Shown piece by piece: positions 1-7,325 of a stretch of DNA of 64,000 bases. The DNA comes from G965220205 sp965220205 (GTDB taxonomy: Bacteria > Chloroflexota > Dehalococcoidia > Lucifugimonadales > Australimonadaceae). Every line of letters starts with the position of its first letter. Position 1 is the first letter of the stretch. The position numbers and the translations under genes were made by a program. Location of the stretch: assembly GCA_965220205.1 (NCBI GenBank), contig OZ244812.1, positions 1,364,001-1,428,000 on the forward strand, given 5' to 3'. The notes under the pieces are model-generated. The model saw nothing but the letters and a program-made list of their open reading frames with translations, was not told the DNA's origin and ran no database searches.

Positions 1-2
1 GG

Positions 3-350
3 GGCACAGATGGTCGTGAATATCCCTGGGGCGACGAATTCGATGCAGCAAGGTGCAACACCCGAGAGGGTGGCTGTGGGGGGGTCACCCCTGTTGGCAG
101 GTTCCCCGCCGGTGCAAGTCCCTACGGTGTTCTCGACATGGCAGGGAACGTCGAGGAATGGACCAGCGATCTCTACCAGCCCTACCCGGGTGGAAACGCA
201 GTGACCGACGATCTTGGTGGACCTGGAGAGTACCGGGTCACCAGAGGCGGCCACTGGGAGGGTGGGGGTGATTTGGCAAGGTGCGCTCGACGACACGGCG
301 CCTGGGGGCATTCGAGCCCAGGCGCGCGTCTCGTACTCGCGGCACTCTGA
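3..350 (+). pseudogene. Formylglycine-generating enzyme (SUMF1/FGE-sulfatase) family, 3' fragment
   Basis: The frame is open from the left edge to the stop at 348-350 and encodes the C-terminal part of a SUMF1/FGE-sulfatase domain. Visible family hallmarks in order are YPWGDEFD, a segment ending in GVLDMAGNVEEWTSDLY, then RGGHW, RCARR and the terminal GARLV (GFRLV in most relatives). Family members of this fold convert sulfatase cysteine to formylglycine or have related oxidoreductase roles. The 5' part lies outside the window, so it is partial; whether the full gene is intact cannot be seen. A sulfatase N-terminal fragment at 1920-2076 suggests that both are leftovers of one sulfatase locus, which is inference. 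Confidence 0.7.
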
Positions 351-425
351 CATAGAAGCGCGCTTGGTTGACGTTATCAGCGAAGCTAGGGGTCGTAAGG
401 CGAATCACCCATGAACCCGGCTGGT

Positions 426-613
426 CTAGCAGGCTGCTGAAAAAGGGCAAGGCGTAAGATGTGGGCGGATAGAGCGTCAAGCATCCCAACGATATCCGTC
501 ATGTCATGGTTCGTTTCGAGCCCTGGATACAGCATACGGACAATATGGCATCGATTATCGTCGAGCCGCTTTGAGTCCTGAGTAGACCTCAGAGTTTTTC
601 ATCAGCCTGCTAG
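426..613. mobile_element. MITE-like 188-bp element with 19-bp terminal inverted repeats
   Basis: The left end 426-444 (CTAGCAGGCTGCTGAAAAA) and the reverse complement of the right end 595-613 (CTAGCAGGCTGATGAAAAA) match at 18 of 19 positions. The interior carries no convincing ORF. Both ends begin with CTAG, which is compatible with insertion at a TA dinucleotide inside CTAG, as in IS630-type elements; family assignment is inference. A third, solitary copy of the same end occurs at 13217-13235. Confidence 0.6.
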
Positions 614-976
614 GTGCGTACCTTCGGCCGGCACAGCCGCCTGTGAGACAGTAGGTCAACTCAGCGACAGTGATGGCGCACCGGTCGATACCGTCGAGCA
701 ACCGTCCAGGATCGTCAGCACCGTCTCGCGCGAGTACGACAGTGCCGCCAACACTCCAGATCGAAGTGACTCCTCAAAACACGACGTCGAAGGCTACTGG
801 GGCGAGTTGCAGTACGCGGTCCGACATGCTCAGCCTGGTGGCGGCCGTGAATGCCATGCAGTAAGAGGCAAGATTGCTGGGAGGTCGCCACCGGCTTCGG
901 GCGGCCCGTCGATCCTGATGTGTGGATAGCATATGCGAGGCCGCTCGTGGCATCCCGTCGGTCCCGGTCGAGTCCG
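614..976. other. Intergenic, no recognisable gene
   Basis: No ORF here shows a family motif. Short frames on both strands look random in composition. The stretch probably consists of decayed DNA between the MITE-like element and the transposase fragment. Confidence 0.4.
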
Positions 977-1048
977 TCAGGCGGAGCTGATGCCGAAGTG
1001 CCGGCAGGTGAGGGCGGCGTTCTGGCCGTGGGAGCGGTAGTAGTCCAT
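977..1048 (-). pseudogene. N-terminal remnant of an HTH-type transposase (IS3/IS481-like)
   Basis: The minus strand opens with ATG at 1048 and reads MDYYRSHGQNAALTCRHFGI, followed after three more residues by a stop. This closely resembles the N-terminal helix-turn-helix of integrase-core transposases (pattern YYR.HG.N...TCRHFGIS). Everything downstream of the HTH is lost or out of frame. An in-frame stop directly precedes the ATG, supporting it as the original start. The assignment rests on one short motif. Confidence 0.4.
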
Positions 1049-1367
1049 TCACGCTAGTCGGACGCGGGCCGCTCTGCTCAGAGCTGCGCCGGTGTAGGCA
1101 AGTCGTAGACCGTCTTGCCCCGCGTGCGGCCGTCAGGGCGGCCCTCAGGGCGTGGAACACCCGGGTCGTAGGCCCCCGCTAGAAGGCCCCCCGTGCCGGT
1201 GGGCTCCCAGTCCATTGACGACAGCAGCACCTGCTCCTCGTGAGAGGGCAGGCCCGAGGCCACGGTCGAGAGCCGCAGGAACACCGAGCTGCCGATGAGG
1301 GTGCTATGCTGGCCGCCAACAGGGCGGCTTGACCGGATCCGGCCGCTCATGGCGGGAGGTAGACGGA

Positions 1368-1719
1368 ATGCCGACGTTTGACATCCTTCCGCTGAACGAG
1401 GCCCGCGCGAACAGCGCAACCGGCCAGCGCGCGGCGCTGCTACAGGAATACATGGGGTACATCCAGCGCGTAGGGGCCGGACAGGCGGGGAAGCTGGAGC
1501 CCGGAGACGGCGAGACGACCCAGGCGGTCCGGCGCAGGCTTGCCGCGGCGGGCGGAAGCGCTGGGGAAGGAGCTGCAGGTCCGCCGCTCTGCCAACGCTG
1601 TCTACTTCTGGGCGCCGGAGGCCCCGCCGCGCTTTCTACACCCAACCACGCACATGTTCACTGAAGAGGGCGTAGTTGCTATTGCCCAACCAGCTCCCTT
1701 CATACCGGTTGAGCAATAG
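1368..1719 (+). pseudogene. Small MPTF-family protein, copy 1, frameshifted
   Basis: The protein starts MPTFDILPLNEARANSATGQ, continues LLQEYMGYIQRV and then a segment ETTQAVRRRL. A one-base insertion near 1550, relative to copy 2, shifts the frame; in the following frame the reading continues ALGKELQVRRSANAVYFWAP and runs to a stop at 1717-1719. The ATG is preceded by GGGAGGTAGACGGA, a good ribosome binding site conserved in all three copies that keep the 5' end. I do not recognise the family. The basic helix-like centre and VRR..NAVYFW end are compatible with a small nucleic-acid-binding protein, which is inference only. Confidence 0.5.
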
Positions 1720-1723
1720 CAAC
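1675..1723. other. Long stem-loop at the end of MPTF unit 1
   Basis: Arms 1675-1691 (GTTGCTATTGCCCAACC) and 1707-1723 (GGTTGAGCAATAGCAAC) pair at 16 of 17 positions around a 15-nt loop. The stop codon of the small gene lies in the right arm. A comparable hairpin exists in unit 4 (arms about 10025-10039 and 10057-10072), so the structure belongs to the repeat. There is no T-tract, so it is not a standard intrinsic terminator. Confidence 0.55.
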
Positions 1724-1919
1724 GAAACGCTGCGGTATTCGTGGGAGGTAGACCTGGGTTCTGAGGCGGCCGCGGCACCCTAAGCCCCCAACGTGGCTCG
1801 AGTCCCGGCTGGTGGGGCTACTCTCAATGAGGAAGACCATCCTGATCCAGTCTCCTGACTTCAAGTGGATCAGTTCTTCGGGGGGAGGTCAACTTGTGGT
1901 ACATTCTCGGAAGCAGATC

Positions 1920-2076
1920 ATGGGAGCGTCTAAGGTGAATGTGCTCTGGATAGTTGCTGACACATTCCGCAGGGACCACGTACGCCTACGGCAATCCGAC
2001 GATTCGAACACCTTCTCTCGATGCCCTGGCGGCCAGGTCGATCAGGTTCGATGGCCACTATGCTGCTGGATTCCCG
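1920..2076 (+). pseudogene. Sulfatase N-terminal fragment
   Basis: ATG at 1920 opens MGASKVNVLWIVADTFRRDH, a typical start of arylsulfatase/alkaline-phosphatase-superfamily sulfatases. The frame breaks near 1980 and resumes as AYGNPTIRTPSLDALAARSI and RFDGHYAAGFP. The gene is then cut exactly where the inverted histidine-decarboxylase/ACT copy begins at 2077, so it appears disrupted by that rearrangement. The catalytic C/S-x-P-x-R region is missing. An FGE-family fragment at the left edge of the window could have been its maturation partner. Confidence 0.6.
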
Positions 2077-2346
2077 CTGAATGTTCACGCCGCCCTGCTT
2101 GAGCTTCTCCGCCACCTTCGCCAAGGCGCCCGGTTCATCGCGCAGGTTGACTATCAGTGAGTCGTCCGTGACCGTCTTGAAGCCCGCGCTGGTGAGCGCT
2201 CGCAGCGCCCCATCGTAGTCGTCGGTGGTCAAGGAGATGGCGCCGTTGTCGCCAATGGCCTCAGCGTTGATGGTCTCGATGTTGATGCCATTGTCTGCCA
2301 AGGCCCGGCTGATGTCGGCTATTACGCCCACTTCGTTCTTCGCCAT
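2077..2346 (-). pseudogene. ACT-domain protein, truncated copy
   Basis: From 2346 downward the minus strand encodes MAKNEVGVIADISRALADNG and continues to GGVNIQ, almost identical to the ACT protein at 14787-15161 (one visible change is AIGDNG for AIADNG). At 2077 homology stops and the frame runs on into antisense of the sulfatase fragment, giving an unrelated tail. About 30 C-terminal residues of the second ACT unit are lost, so the product is unlikely to work as in copy B. Confidence 0.8.
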
Positions 2347-2395
2347 GACTATGATTCTCGCCGTAACAGTGTGTTCCTCTATCCTTTTCTTGATG

Positions 2396-3332
2396 CTATT
2401 GCTCCAAGCAATCGTCCACGACTGCGTCTATAGTCTCGCGCGTTATGTGGGGCATGGTCAGCATGTGAGCGATGCCCTCGTAGGGGGCAAGCTGCCATTT
2501 GAGGATGACCTCCGCGGACGGCTTCGGGAACACAACGGTGACCGAGTTTCTGTTTCGCCACGCGGGTATGCCGCTGTCCCTGAAGCGCGTGACCGCGTAC
2601 TCGGCATATCCAGGCATCCGGCTACAATCCGCTTGAAGCCGTCCAGCCCGTGGCGCTCGAGGGCGTACCAACATCATAAGCGGCGTAATGGCGCTGCGGG
2701 AGCCCGTGAGAGTAGTGTCCAGAACGCCTACGTACTCGATGGAGCGGGCGATGCGCGCCACGTACTCGCGTCTGGTGAGAGCGATGCCACAGGGCAGAGG
2801 GGAGCCTATCATCTTGTGTCCGCTTATGGCTACGCTGTCGAAGCCGACGTCGAACCCGTAAGGCTGCGGCTCCTCCACGAAGGGCAGGATCATGCCGCTC
2901 AGGGCGGCGTCCGCGTGGATGTAGGAGTTGGTCACCGCCAGATCGTTGAGTATTCCTCGCACTCTGCTCACGTCATCTATAGCGCCCTTCATGGTGGTGC
3001 ACCACGCCGTCTGGGAAGATTTCGCGCCTCAGGTATAAGCCGTACATATTGCCCTCGGTGCCGCCGGAGGTGACGTAGCCCCAGGCCTGGTCCCGCGACA
3101 GATGCATCATGTCAGCGAACGTGTTGATTACCTCGTACTCCATCTCGTGAGTGTTGATGAGGAAGCTACTGCCGTAGAAGGGATCTCCGACGTTGTTGGC
3201 ACTGTACTGCAGGAAGGGCCACAGCTCCGAGTAGTCAGAGTCTTGATTGCACGGGTAGCCGACCTGCTGGACGCTCAACTCCTCAAATTCCTTAAGCAAA
3301 GCGTCGAGACGTTTCTGGGTTTGAGTTTTCAA
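2396..3332 (-). pseudogene. Histidine decarboxylase (PLP group II), deleted copy
   Basis: The minus strand starts at 3332 (TTG, MKTQTQKRLDALLKEFEELS) and matches the copy at 13634-14737 to FPDGVV. It then loses 167 bp, which shifts the frame and yields a short nonsense tail HHHEGRYR. The remainder resumes as MKGAIDDVSRVRGILNDLAV to the end DDCLEQ. The PLP-lysine motif SGHKMIGSP survives but cannot be joined to the N-terminal half. It also shares the same scrambled ~23-residue stretch as copy B, so that lesion predates the duplication. Confidence 0.85.
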
Positions 3333-3514
3333 CTCAGTCCTCCCAGCAGTGTTGATTCCCGTATTCTCAAGCCCTCATTTCCAATATAGCAGGCAGCCAC
3401 GCCTGTCAGGCATCCAAAGACGCCTTTCGCTAGTTGGCTCATTTCCAGGCGGCGACAATGTAGTTTCACAACCGGGCCGTTCGTAGAATCCCCCGCTGTG
3501 AGAGGCCATGGCGT

Positions 3515-3735
3515 CCAACTCCCGGTTCATGGATGGGAGCAACACCTGCTCCTCCTAGGAAGGCAGCCTGTACGCCACGTCCGAGAGGACGGAACCGCCG
3601 ATGGCGGCGTCATGCTAACCGCCCACAGGCGGATGCACGATGCGGCCGTTCGCACTAGGAGGTAGACGGGATGCCCACGTTCGGCACCCTTTCGTTAGGT
3701 GAAGCGCACGCGAATAGGGTAACGGAATACCCCGA
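3515..3735 (+). repeat. Dispersed 'MPTF' unit, copy 3 (leader and first codons only)
   Basis: The leader aligns with that of unit 1: ACACCTGCTCCTCC, a GTCATGCTAACCGCCCACAG stretch, and GGAGGTAGACGG directly before ATG 3671. The gene begins MPTFGTLSLGEAHANRVTEY and then departs from the family. Downstream the same frame runs into an unrelated permease remnant, so a chimeric ORF of 425 codons exists on paper (3671-4948), but it is a fusion of debris. Confidence 0.5.
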
Positions 3736-3934
3736 GGGTAGCGTGAAGTATTGCGCGCTGCGGAGTCGGCACATCAAGATGGAGGTTCGTGAACACCCTG
3801 GGGGTGTCACTTATGGTGCCTACAGACCCGCAGGAAAGCACACCAACTGTTGGCGCATTGCCCACTTCCTGTTGCCGTTCTTCACGATGAGCGCAACCGG
3901 CGTCCTGACGCAGCGTGTCGGCGGCGATGCGTGG

Positions 3935-4948
3935 CTTTTACACATATTCGACCCTTATCTACACCGAGAGCCGTCAACATCAACCGCCTCTGTATGGAGA
4001 GGCGACCGCTCTTGCCAGCCTCACGCTGGTGCTAATCGCGGTTCTCATTCCAATTCAAAGATGGATACTGACCTGTCGTCGGTACACGACAATCACAGGC
4101 GTCTACAAACCTGGCCTCATGGATCTAGGCCTGTGTGGAAATGGTTCGCCGTTGCGTTTATTGTCGGGGACCATTTCATCAATTTCTTCACCTTCGTGAT
4201 CATGATCGGAGGCAGCTTCATGACCCGGGTTGGCTATTTCATGATAGATCCGGTCTTCAGTTTGAGGCATTGGGAGTTCGTCCTATCTGAACCGCATTTC
4301 TATACAGGCCTGAAGACGACTCTGATTATAGCCTCGGCAGCTGACATCGGGAGCCCGCTCTTGTTCGCGACGCTCGCCTACATCATCGTCCGCAGTCGGT
4401 GGAGATTCCGACTCGCCCTGGACACTCTAGTATGGATGGGAGGCGCGATTCCAGGGATACTATCGGGTCTAGGCCTACTTCTAATGTTCCTGTGGACTCC
4501 AGGTCTGAGCTTTCTTTATGGCACCATCTGGGTTCTTATTCTTGTTGTCGTGATTCAGGGCAATACAATCGGCGTGAACGTCTTCAAGGGGAATATCGTC
4601 CAGATAGGGTTCGACATGGAGGAGGCCGCTCGCATATCAGGGGCAGGGTGGTTCAGAACATTCGGTCGAATCTGGTTGCCGCTACTTGCGCCCTACTTGG
4701 TGCTGATCGGCTTGCTGAACTTCAATATCGTCGCCAATACAACAGCGGCCGTCATCTTGCTGGCTTCACGAGAAACGGTAACGATTTCTGTACTGATTCT
4801 TGAATGGCTGCAACCGGGCATCAACCTTCGCTCCGCGGCTGCCGTTGCACAGATCATGCTAGGGGGCATCACGCTAACTATCGCGGTGGCTGCACGGCAC
4901 TATGCGAGCCGTTTGGGAATTCAGCGTGCAGGCCTGGGAGGACGCTAA
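3935..4948 (+). pseudogene. ABC-transporter permease (iron-type), 3' half, frameshifted
   Basis: Residues are homologous to the second half of the intact permease at 57645-59396. In the first frame GFYTYSTLIY and RRYTTITGVYKPGLMDLG correspond to GFYVYSTLIW and RRYTTITGAFKPGLIDLG of the intact gene. After a frameshift near 4128-4140, the second frame carries the complete C-terminal transmembrane domain, including the EAA-loop-like segment FDMEEAARISGAGWFRTF and a stop at 4946-4948. The 5' half is missing and has been replaced by MPTF-unit sequence. Divergence from the intact gene is much greater than between the histidine decarboxylase copies, so this is an old paralogue, not a recent copy. 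Confidence 0.75.
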
Positions 4949-4949
4949 C

Positions 4950-5160
4950 CGTGTTCCGAACGAACGCCTGCGTGTCTTAGGCGTTGTTGGCCCCGCTGTC
5001 ATCCGCTGGACCGTGGGGACCCGCTCCAGCATCGTCAACGCCGCTTCCGCTTCAGCCGTCACGGTGGCCTGACACAGCACCTCGTCCAGCACCAGCCCAT
5101 TCCGCTTCTCTATGAGCACAAGGAAGTGGGGCCGCCGGGCGAGTCGGCTGTCTTGGTGTA
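4950..5160 (-). pseudogene. IS5-like DDE transposase, central fragment
   Basis: The minus strand reads LIEKRNGLVLDEVLCQATVT, then AEAEAALTMLERVP and, after a frameshift, GANNA-stop-DTQAFVRN. This corresponds to the ENR.GLVVD...T.GTAE...AL.M....GADKAYDT..FV segment of IS5-type transposases. Both ends are missing, and it abuts the permease remnant. Two C-terminal fragments of what looks like the same transposase family occur at 23136-23325 and 24352-24530, all in minus orientation. Confidence 0.6.
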
Positions 5161-5187
5161 GCCGTTGTATGCTGCATTCAGACTTAC

Positions 5188-5690
5188 CTCACGAGTACCG
5201 CAGCGTTTCGTCTCTATTGCTCGACCGCCATGGTTGGGTCTAAGAAGCGCGGCGGGAGCTACGGGGCCGGGTCCTTGCGGGGCCTGCCGCGGCGCGGGGC
5301 ATCCGGCGCCCAGAAGTAGACGGCGTTGGCGGAACGGCGGACCTCCAGGTCCTTCCCCAGCGCTTCCGCCGCTGCGGCAAGCCTGCGCCGGACCGCCTGG
5401 GTCGTCTCTCCCTCTCCGGGCTCCAGCCTCCCCGCTTGTCCGGGGGCTACGCGCTGGATGTACCCATGTACTCCTGAAGCGGCGCCGCGCGCTGGCCGGT
5501 TACGCGGTTCGCGCGGGCTTCGTGCAGCGGAAGAGTGTCAAACGTGGGCATCCTGTCTTCTACCTCCCGGTACGAGCGGCTGGATCGGGGAGCCGCTCTC
5601 TGAGTGGTCAGCATAGTACTGCCATTGGCACCTCCGTCCTCCCCGGCTCTCAGGCGTGGCATCCGGCGTGAGGGGGCCTGTGCGCAAGCC
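5188..5690 (-). repeat. Dispersed 'MPTF' unit, copy 2
   Basis: On the minus strand this unit has the leader (GTACTATGCTGACC-like run and CGGGAGGTAGAAGACAGG before the ATG at 5551), the gene, and the conserved tail GCAATAGAGACGAAACGCTG. Compared with units 1 and 4 it lacks the sequence that forms the 3' hairpin. Confidence 0.6.
5259..5551 (-). pseudogene. Small MPTF-family protein, copy 2, one-base frameshift
   Basis: It begins MPTFDTLPLHEARANRVTGQ and reads to LQEYMG, where ATGGGT stands in place of ATGGGGT in copy 1, a one-base loss near 5460. In the next frame the protein continues YIQRVAPGQAGRLEPGEGET, TQAVRRRLAAAAEALGKDLE, VRRSANAVYFWAPDAPRRGR and PRKDPAP to the stop at 5259-5261. The C-terminal RRGRPRK resembles an AT-hook. 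Combining copies 1 and 2 gives an ancestral protein of roughly 100 residues, apparently a small DNA-binding protein (inference). Confidence 0.5.
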
Positions 5691-5759
5691 CTGCTTGGCC
5701 CATTGCCGCCAGAGCGTCAGTTGCCCGTTGCGTCAAGGTATCCTGTGGCCTACAAGAGG

Positions 5760-5783
5760 ATGATCGAGATTCGCCAGACCGAG
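5760..5783 (+). pseudogene. Toxin start remnant (HigB/RelE-like), first eight codons
   Basis: ATG 5760 encodes MIEIRQTE and then passes in frame into GAVV and the antitoxin. MIEIRQTE is a common beginning of phage-derived HigB-like toxins paired with this antitoxin family. The remaining roughly 90 codons are absent. The call rests on eight residues and on position directly before the antitoxin. Confidence 0.35.
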
Positions 5784-5792
5784 GGAGCAGTA

Positions 5793-6098
5793 GTGGCGAA
5801 GACGCAGACTCGGCCGTGGGACCCGGCGGAGCATCTGGAAACCGAGGAGGACATGGCCGCCTATCTGAACGTCGCCCTGGAAGAGGGCGACCTGAGCTTG
5901 ATAATGGCGACGCTTGGGGACATCGCCCGCGCCCGGAGGATGGCGATAGTCGCGGAGGAGACCGGGCTGGGCCGGGAGAGCCTCTACAAGTCGCTGTCCG
6001 CCGACAGCAACCAGACTTCGCCACGGTATTCAAAGGTGGTCCGCGCCTTGGGACTACAACTTCACGCGTCCGGCGCGCCGGGAGTGACCAGAGAGTGA
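5793..6098 (+). CDS. HigA/HI1420-type antitoxin, orphan
   Basis: This 101-residue protein (GTG start, MAKTQTRPWDPAEHLETEED) matches the probable addiction-module antidote family (COG3636): an acidic N-terminal WDP...L....D...YL..AL..GD segment, then IARARRMAIVAEETGLGRES and LYKSLS forming a helix-turn-helix. Such proteins neutralise a RelE/ParE-like toxin encoded just upstream and autorepress the operon. Here the frame extends upstream to ATG 5760, and the first eight codons read MIEIRQTE, the usual start of the partner toxin. The toxin body seems deleted, leaving its first codons fused to the antitoxin. Confidence 0.75.
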   Translation: MAKTQTRPWDPAEHLETEEDMAAYLNVALEEGDLSLIMATLGDIARARRMAIVAEETGLGRESLYKSLSADSNQTSPRYSKVVRALGLQLHASGAPGVTRE

Positions 6099-6161
6099 AC
6101 AACCATCATCAGGGACAACCGGGCAATGGCAGATAGCCGGTTCAGCTTGAGGAGTAAGCCA

Positions 6162-6989
6162 GTGCCGAAAGTCATTTGGCCGACGCTGGCGTTTTGCGTG
6201 CTGGCAGCCTTGCTCGCAGGCGCGGCTTGCGCCCGTCATGAACAGAGGGTGAAATGGGGATACGATGGACCGGGCGCGCCGGAACGCTGGGCCTCGTTGT
6301 CTGAAGAGTACGCAACCTGCGCCGACGGCCAGCGGCAATCTCCAATCGACATTGCCGGATACGACCGGAGTGACGCCGCGCCCATTGCGCTCTCATACAG
6401 CGGCGATGCCGCAGCCGTCCGCAACGACGGCAGATTTGTGCACGTTGACTATGGACGCGGCAACACTCTGAGCGTGGGCCAGCGGACCTACGAGTTGAAG
6501 TCGGCTCACTTCCATTCGCCCTCGGAGCATCTGATAGACGGCGCGAGCTTTGCGGCGGAGTTGCACCTGGTCCACGCGGACGCCGACGGCAACCTGGCGG
6601 TCGTGGGGCTGCTGTTCAGGCTGGGCGCGCCCAGTCCCGTGGCGCAGGAGATTCTCGACGCCGCCCCAGCTGCCGGCGATACCGTCATCGAAGGTCTTGC
6701 GCTCAGCGCCAGAGACTACGTGCCGGGCGAGTTGGGCTACTATCGGTACGACGGCTCAAAGACGACGCCTCCGTGCCACGAACCAGTTGACTGGTATGTG
6801 ATGCGCCAGCCGGAAACCATCTCCCAAGAACAGGTCGATAGCCTTCTGATGCTGAGCGGCGGTCCCAACAATCGTCCTGTGCAGCCCATAGGCGACCGAG
6901 TGATAACAACCCTGCGCCACGCCGAGAATGCCCCAGCCGGTCCCTGTTGCGTAAGATACAGCAACCAAGTGAAGAGGACGACATCATGA
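6162..6989 (+). CDS. Alpha-class carbonic anhydrase, exported
   Basis: This is a 275-residue alpha-carbonic anhydrase. After a signal sequence (MPKVIWPTLAFCVLAALLAG) come KWGYDGPGAPERW, QSPIDI, the zinc ligands in HFHSPSEH and ELHLVH, and the TTPPCHEPVDW loop with the active-site Thr. Cysteines in ATCADGQ and PPCHEP would form the usual disulfide. It hydrates CO2 outside the cytoplasmic membrane. GTG 6162 is preferred because GAGGAG lies 7 nt upstream (6149-6154); an ATG at 6126 would add 12 residues before the signal peptide. It is intact amid debris, and its TGA overlaps the ATG of a recombinase remnant. Confidence 0.9.
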   Translation: MPKVIWPTLAFCVLAALLAGAACARHEQRVKWGYDGPGAPERWASLSEEYATCADGQRQSPIDIAGYDRSDAAPIALSYSGDAAAVRNDGRFVHVDYGRGNTLSVGQRTYELKSAHFHSPSEHLIDGASFAAELHLVHADADGNLAVVGLLFRLGAPSPVAQEILDAAPAAGDTVIEGLALSARDYVPGELGYYRYDGSKTTPPCHEPVDWYVMRQPETISQEQVDSLLMLSGGPNNRPVQPIGDRVITTLRHAENAPAGPCCVRYSNQVKRTTS

Positions 6990-7110
6990 AGCACCTACAG
7001 CCCCTGACGCCGGCGGCCCTCTACGCCAGGTGTCCAGCGACCGGTAGGACGTGGACCAGTCCGTGGCCGCCCAGCTCAGGGCGCTCAGGGACTACGCCAA
7101 AGCCAACGAC
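6986..7110 (+). pseudogene. Serine recombinase N-terminal remnant
   Basis: ATG 6986 begins MKHLQPLTPAALYAR. Allowing one lost base, the reading continues SSDR-stop-DVDQSVAAQLRALRDYAKAND, which is the resolvase N-terminal signature ALYARVSSDRQDVD.SV..QL..LRDYA. A CAG-to-TAG change accounts for the stop. Nothing of the catalytic core beyond this survives. Confidence 0.55.
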
Positions 7111-7154
7111 TAGGCGTCACGGCGGTCGTGGCGCATCGGGCCCGCGGAGGCCGG

Positions 7155-7258
7155 TGAAGGTGGTGTTCATGGCCTACCGGAACAGCCTACAGGCGGACGC
7201 CCTGAAGTTGGTAGTGAAGAAGCTGCACAGCTGGCTGGCCGTGGGTGGTGACCTGTAG
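7155..7258 (+). pseudogene. Helicase-like C-terminal fragment (tentative)
   Basis: The segment VKVVFMAYRNSLQADALKLV followed by VKKLHSWLAVGGDL and a stop resembles a conserved patch near the C-terminus of some plasmid/ICE DEAD-box helicases (YR.TLQ..AL.L...K...SL...G.L). It follows the recombinase remnant in frame. The match is by eye and short. Confidence 0.25.
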
Positions 7259-7325
7259 GCGGCGTTGTTTGACGCTCACCTGTCCGCTCTCTAGACTGCC
7301 GCCACCTTGGCTCAGGGGGTGCGTG

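Larger units (their letters stand above)
1215..1723 (+). repeat. Dispersed 'MPTF' unit, copy 1 (leader, small gene and 3' hairpin)
   Basis: This is the most complete of four related segments in the window (others at 3515-3735, 5188-5690 minus, 10011-10160 minus). It comprises a conserved ~150-bp leader (shared runs include GCACCTGCTCCTC, TATGCTGGCC-like and GGGAGGTAGAC just before the ATG), the small gene at 1368, and a 3' stem-loop with the tail GCAATAGCAACGAAACGCTG. Conservation of noncoding flanks as well as the gene means the whole unit spread, not only the ORF. Confidence 0.6.
2077..3409 (-). repeat. Inverted-duplication copy A of the histidine decarboxylase-ACT segment
   Basis: This segment is the reverse complement of 13557-15056 with few substitutions. 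Identity begins abruptly at 2077 (inside the ACT gene) and ends at 3409. One 167-bp internal deletion, equivalent to 13967-14133, accounts for the length difference (1333 against 1500 bp). The copy starts inside the likely -35 element of copy B, so copy A also lost part of its promoter. Confidence 0.85.

Noticed and set aside
3671..4948. A single 425-codon ORF starting MPTFGTLSLG and ending as a permease
   Set aside because: The start belongs to MPTF unit 3 and the rest to a frameshifted permease remnant; the fusion frame passes through ~100 residues that are out of frame relative to the permease homologue.
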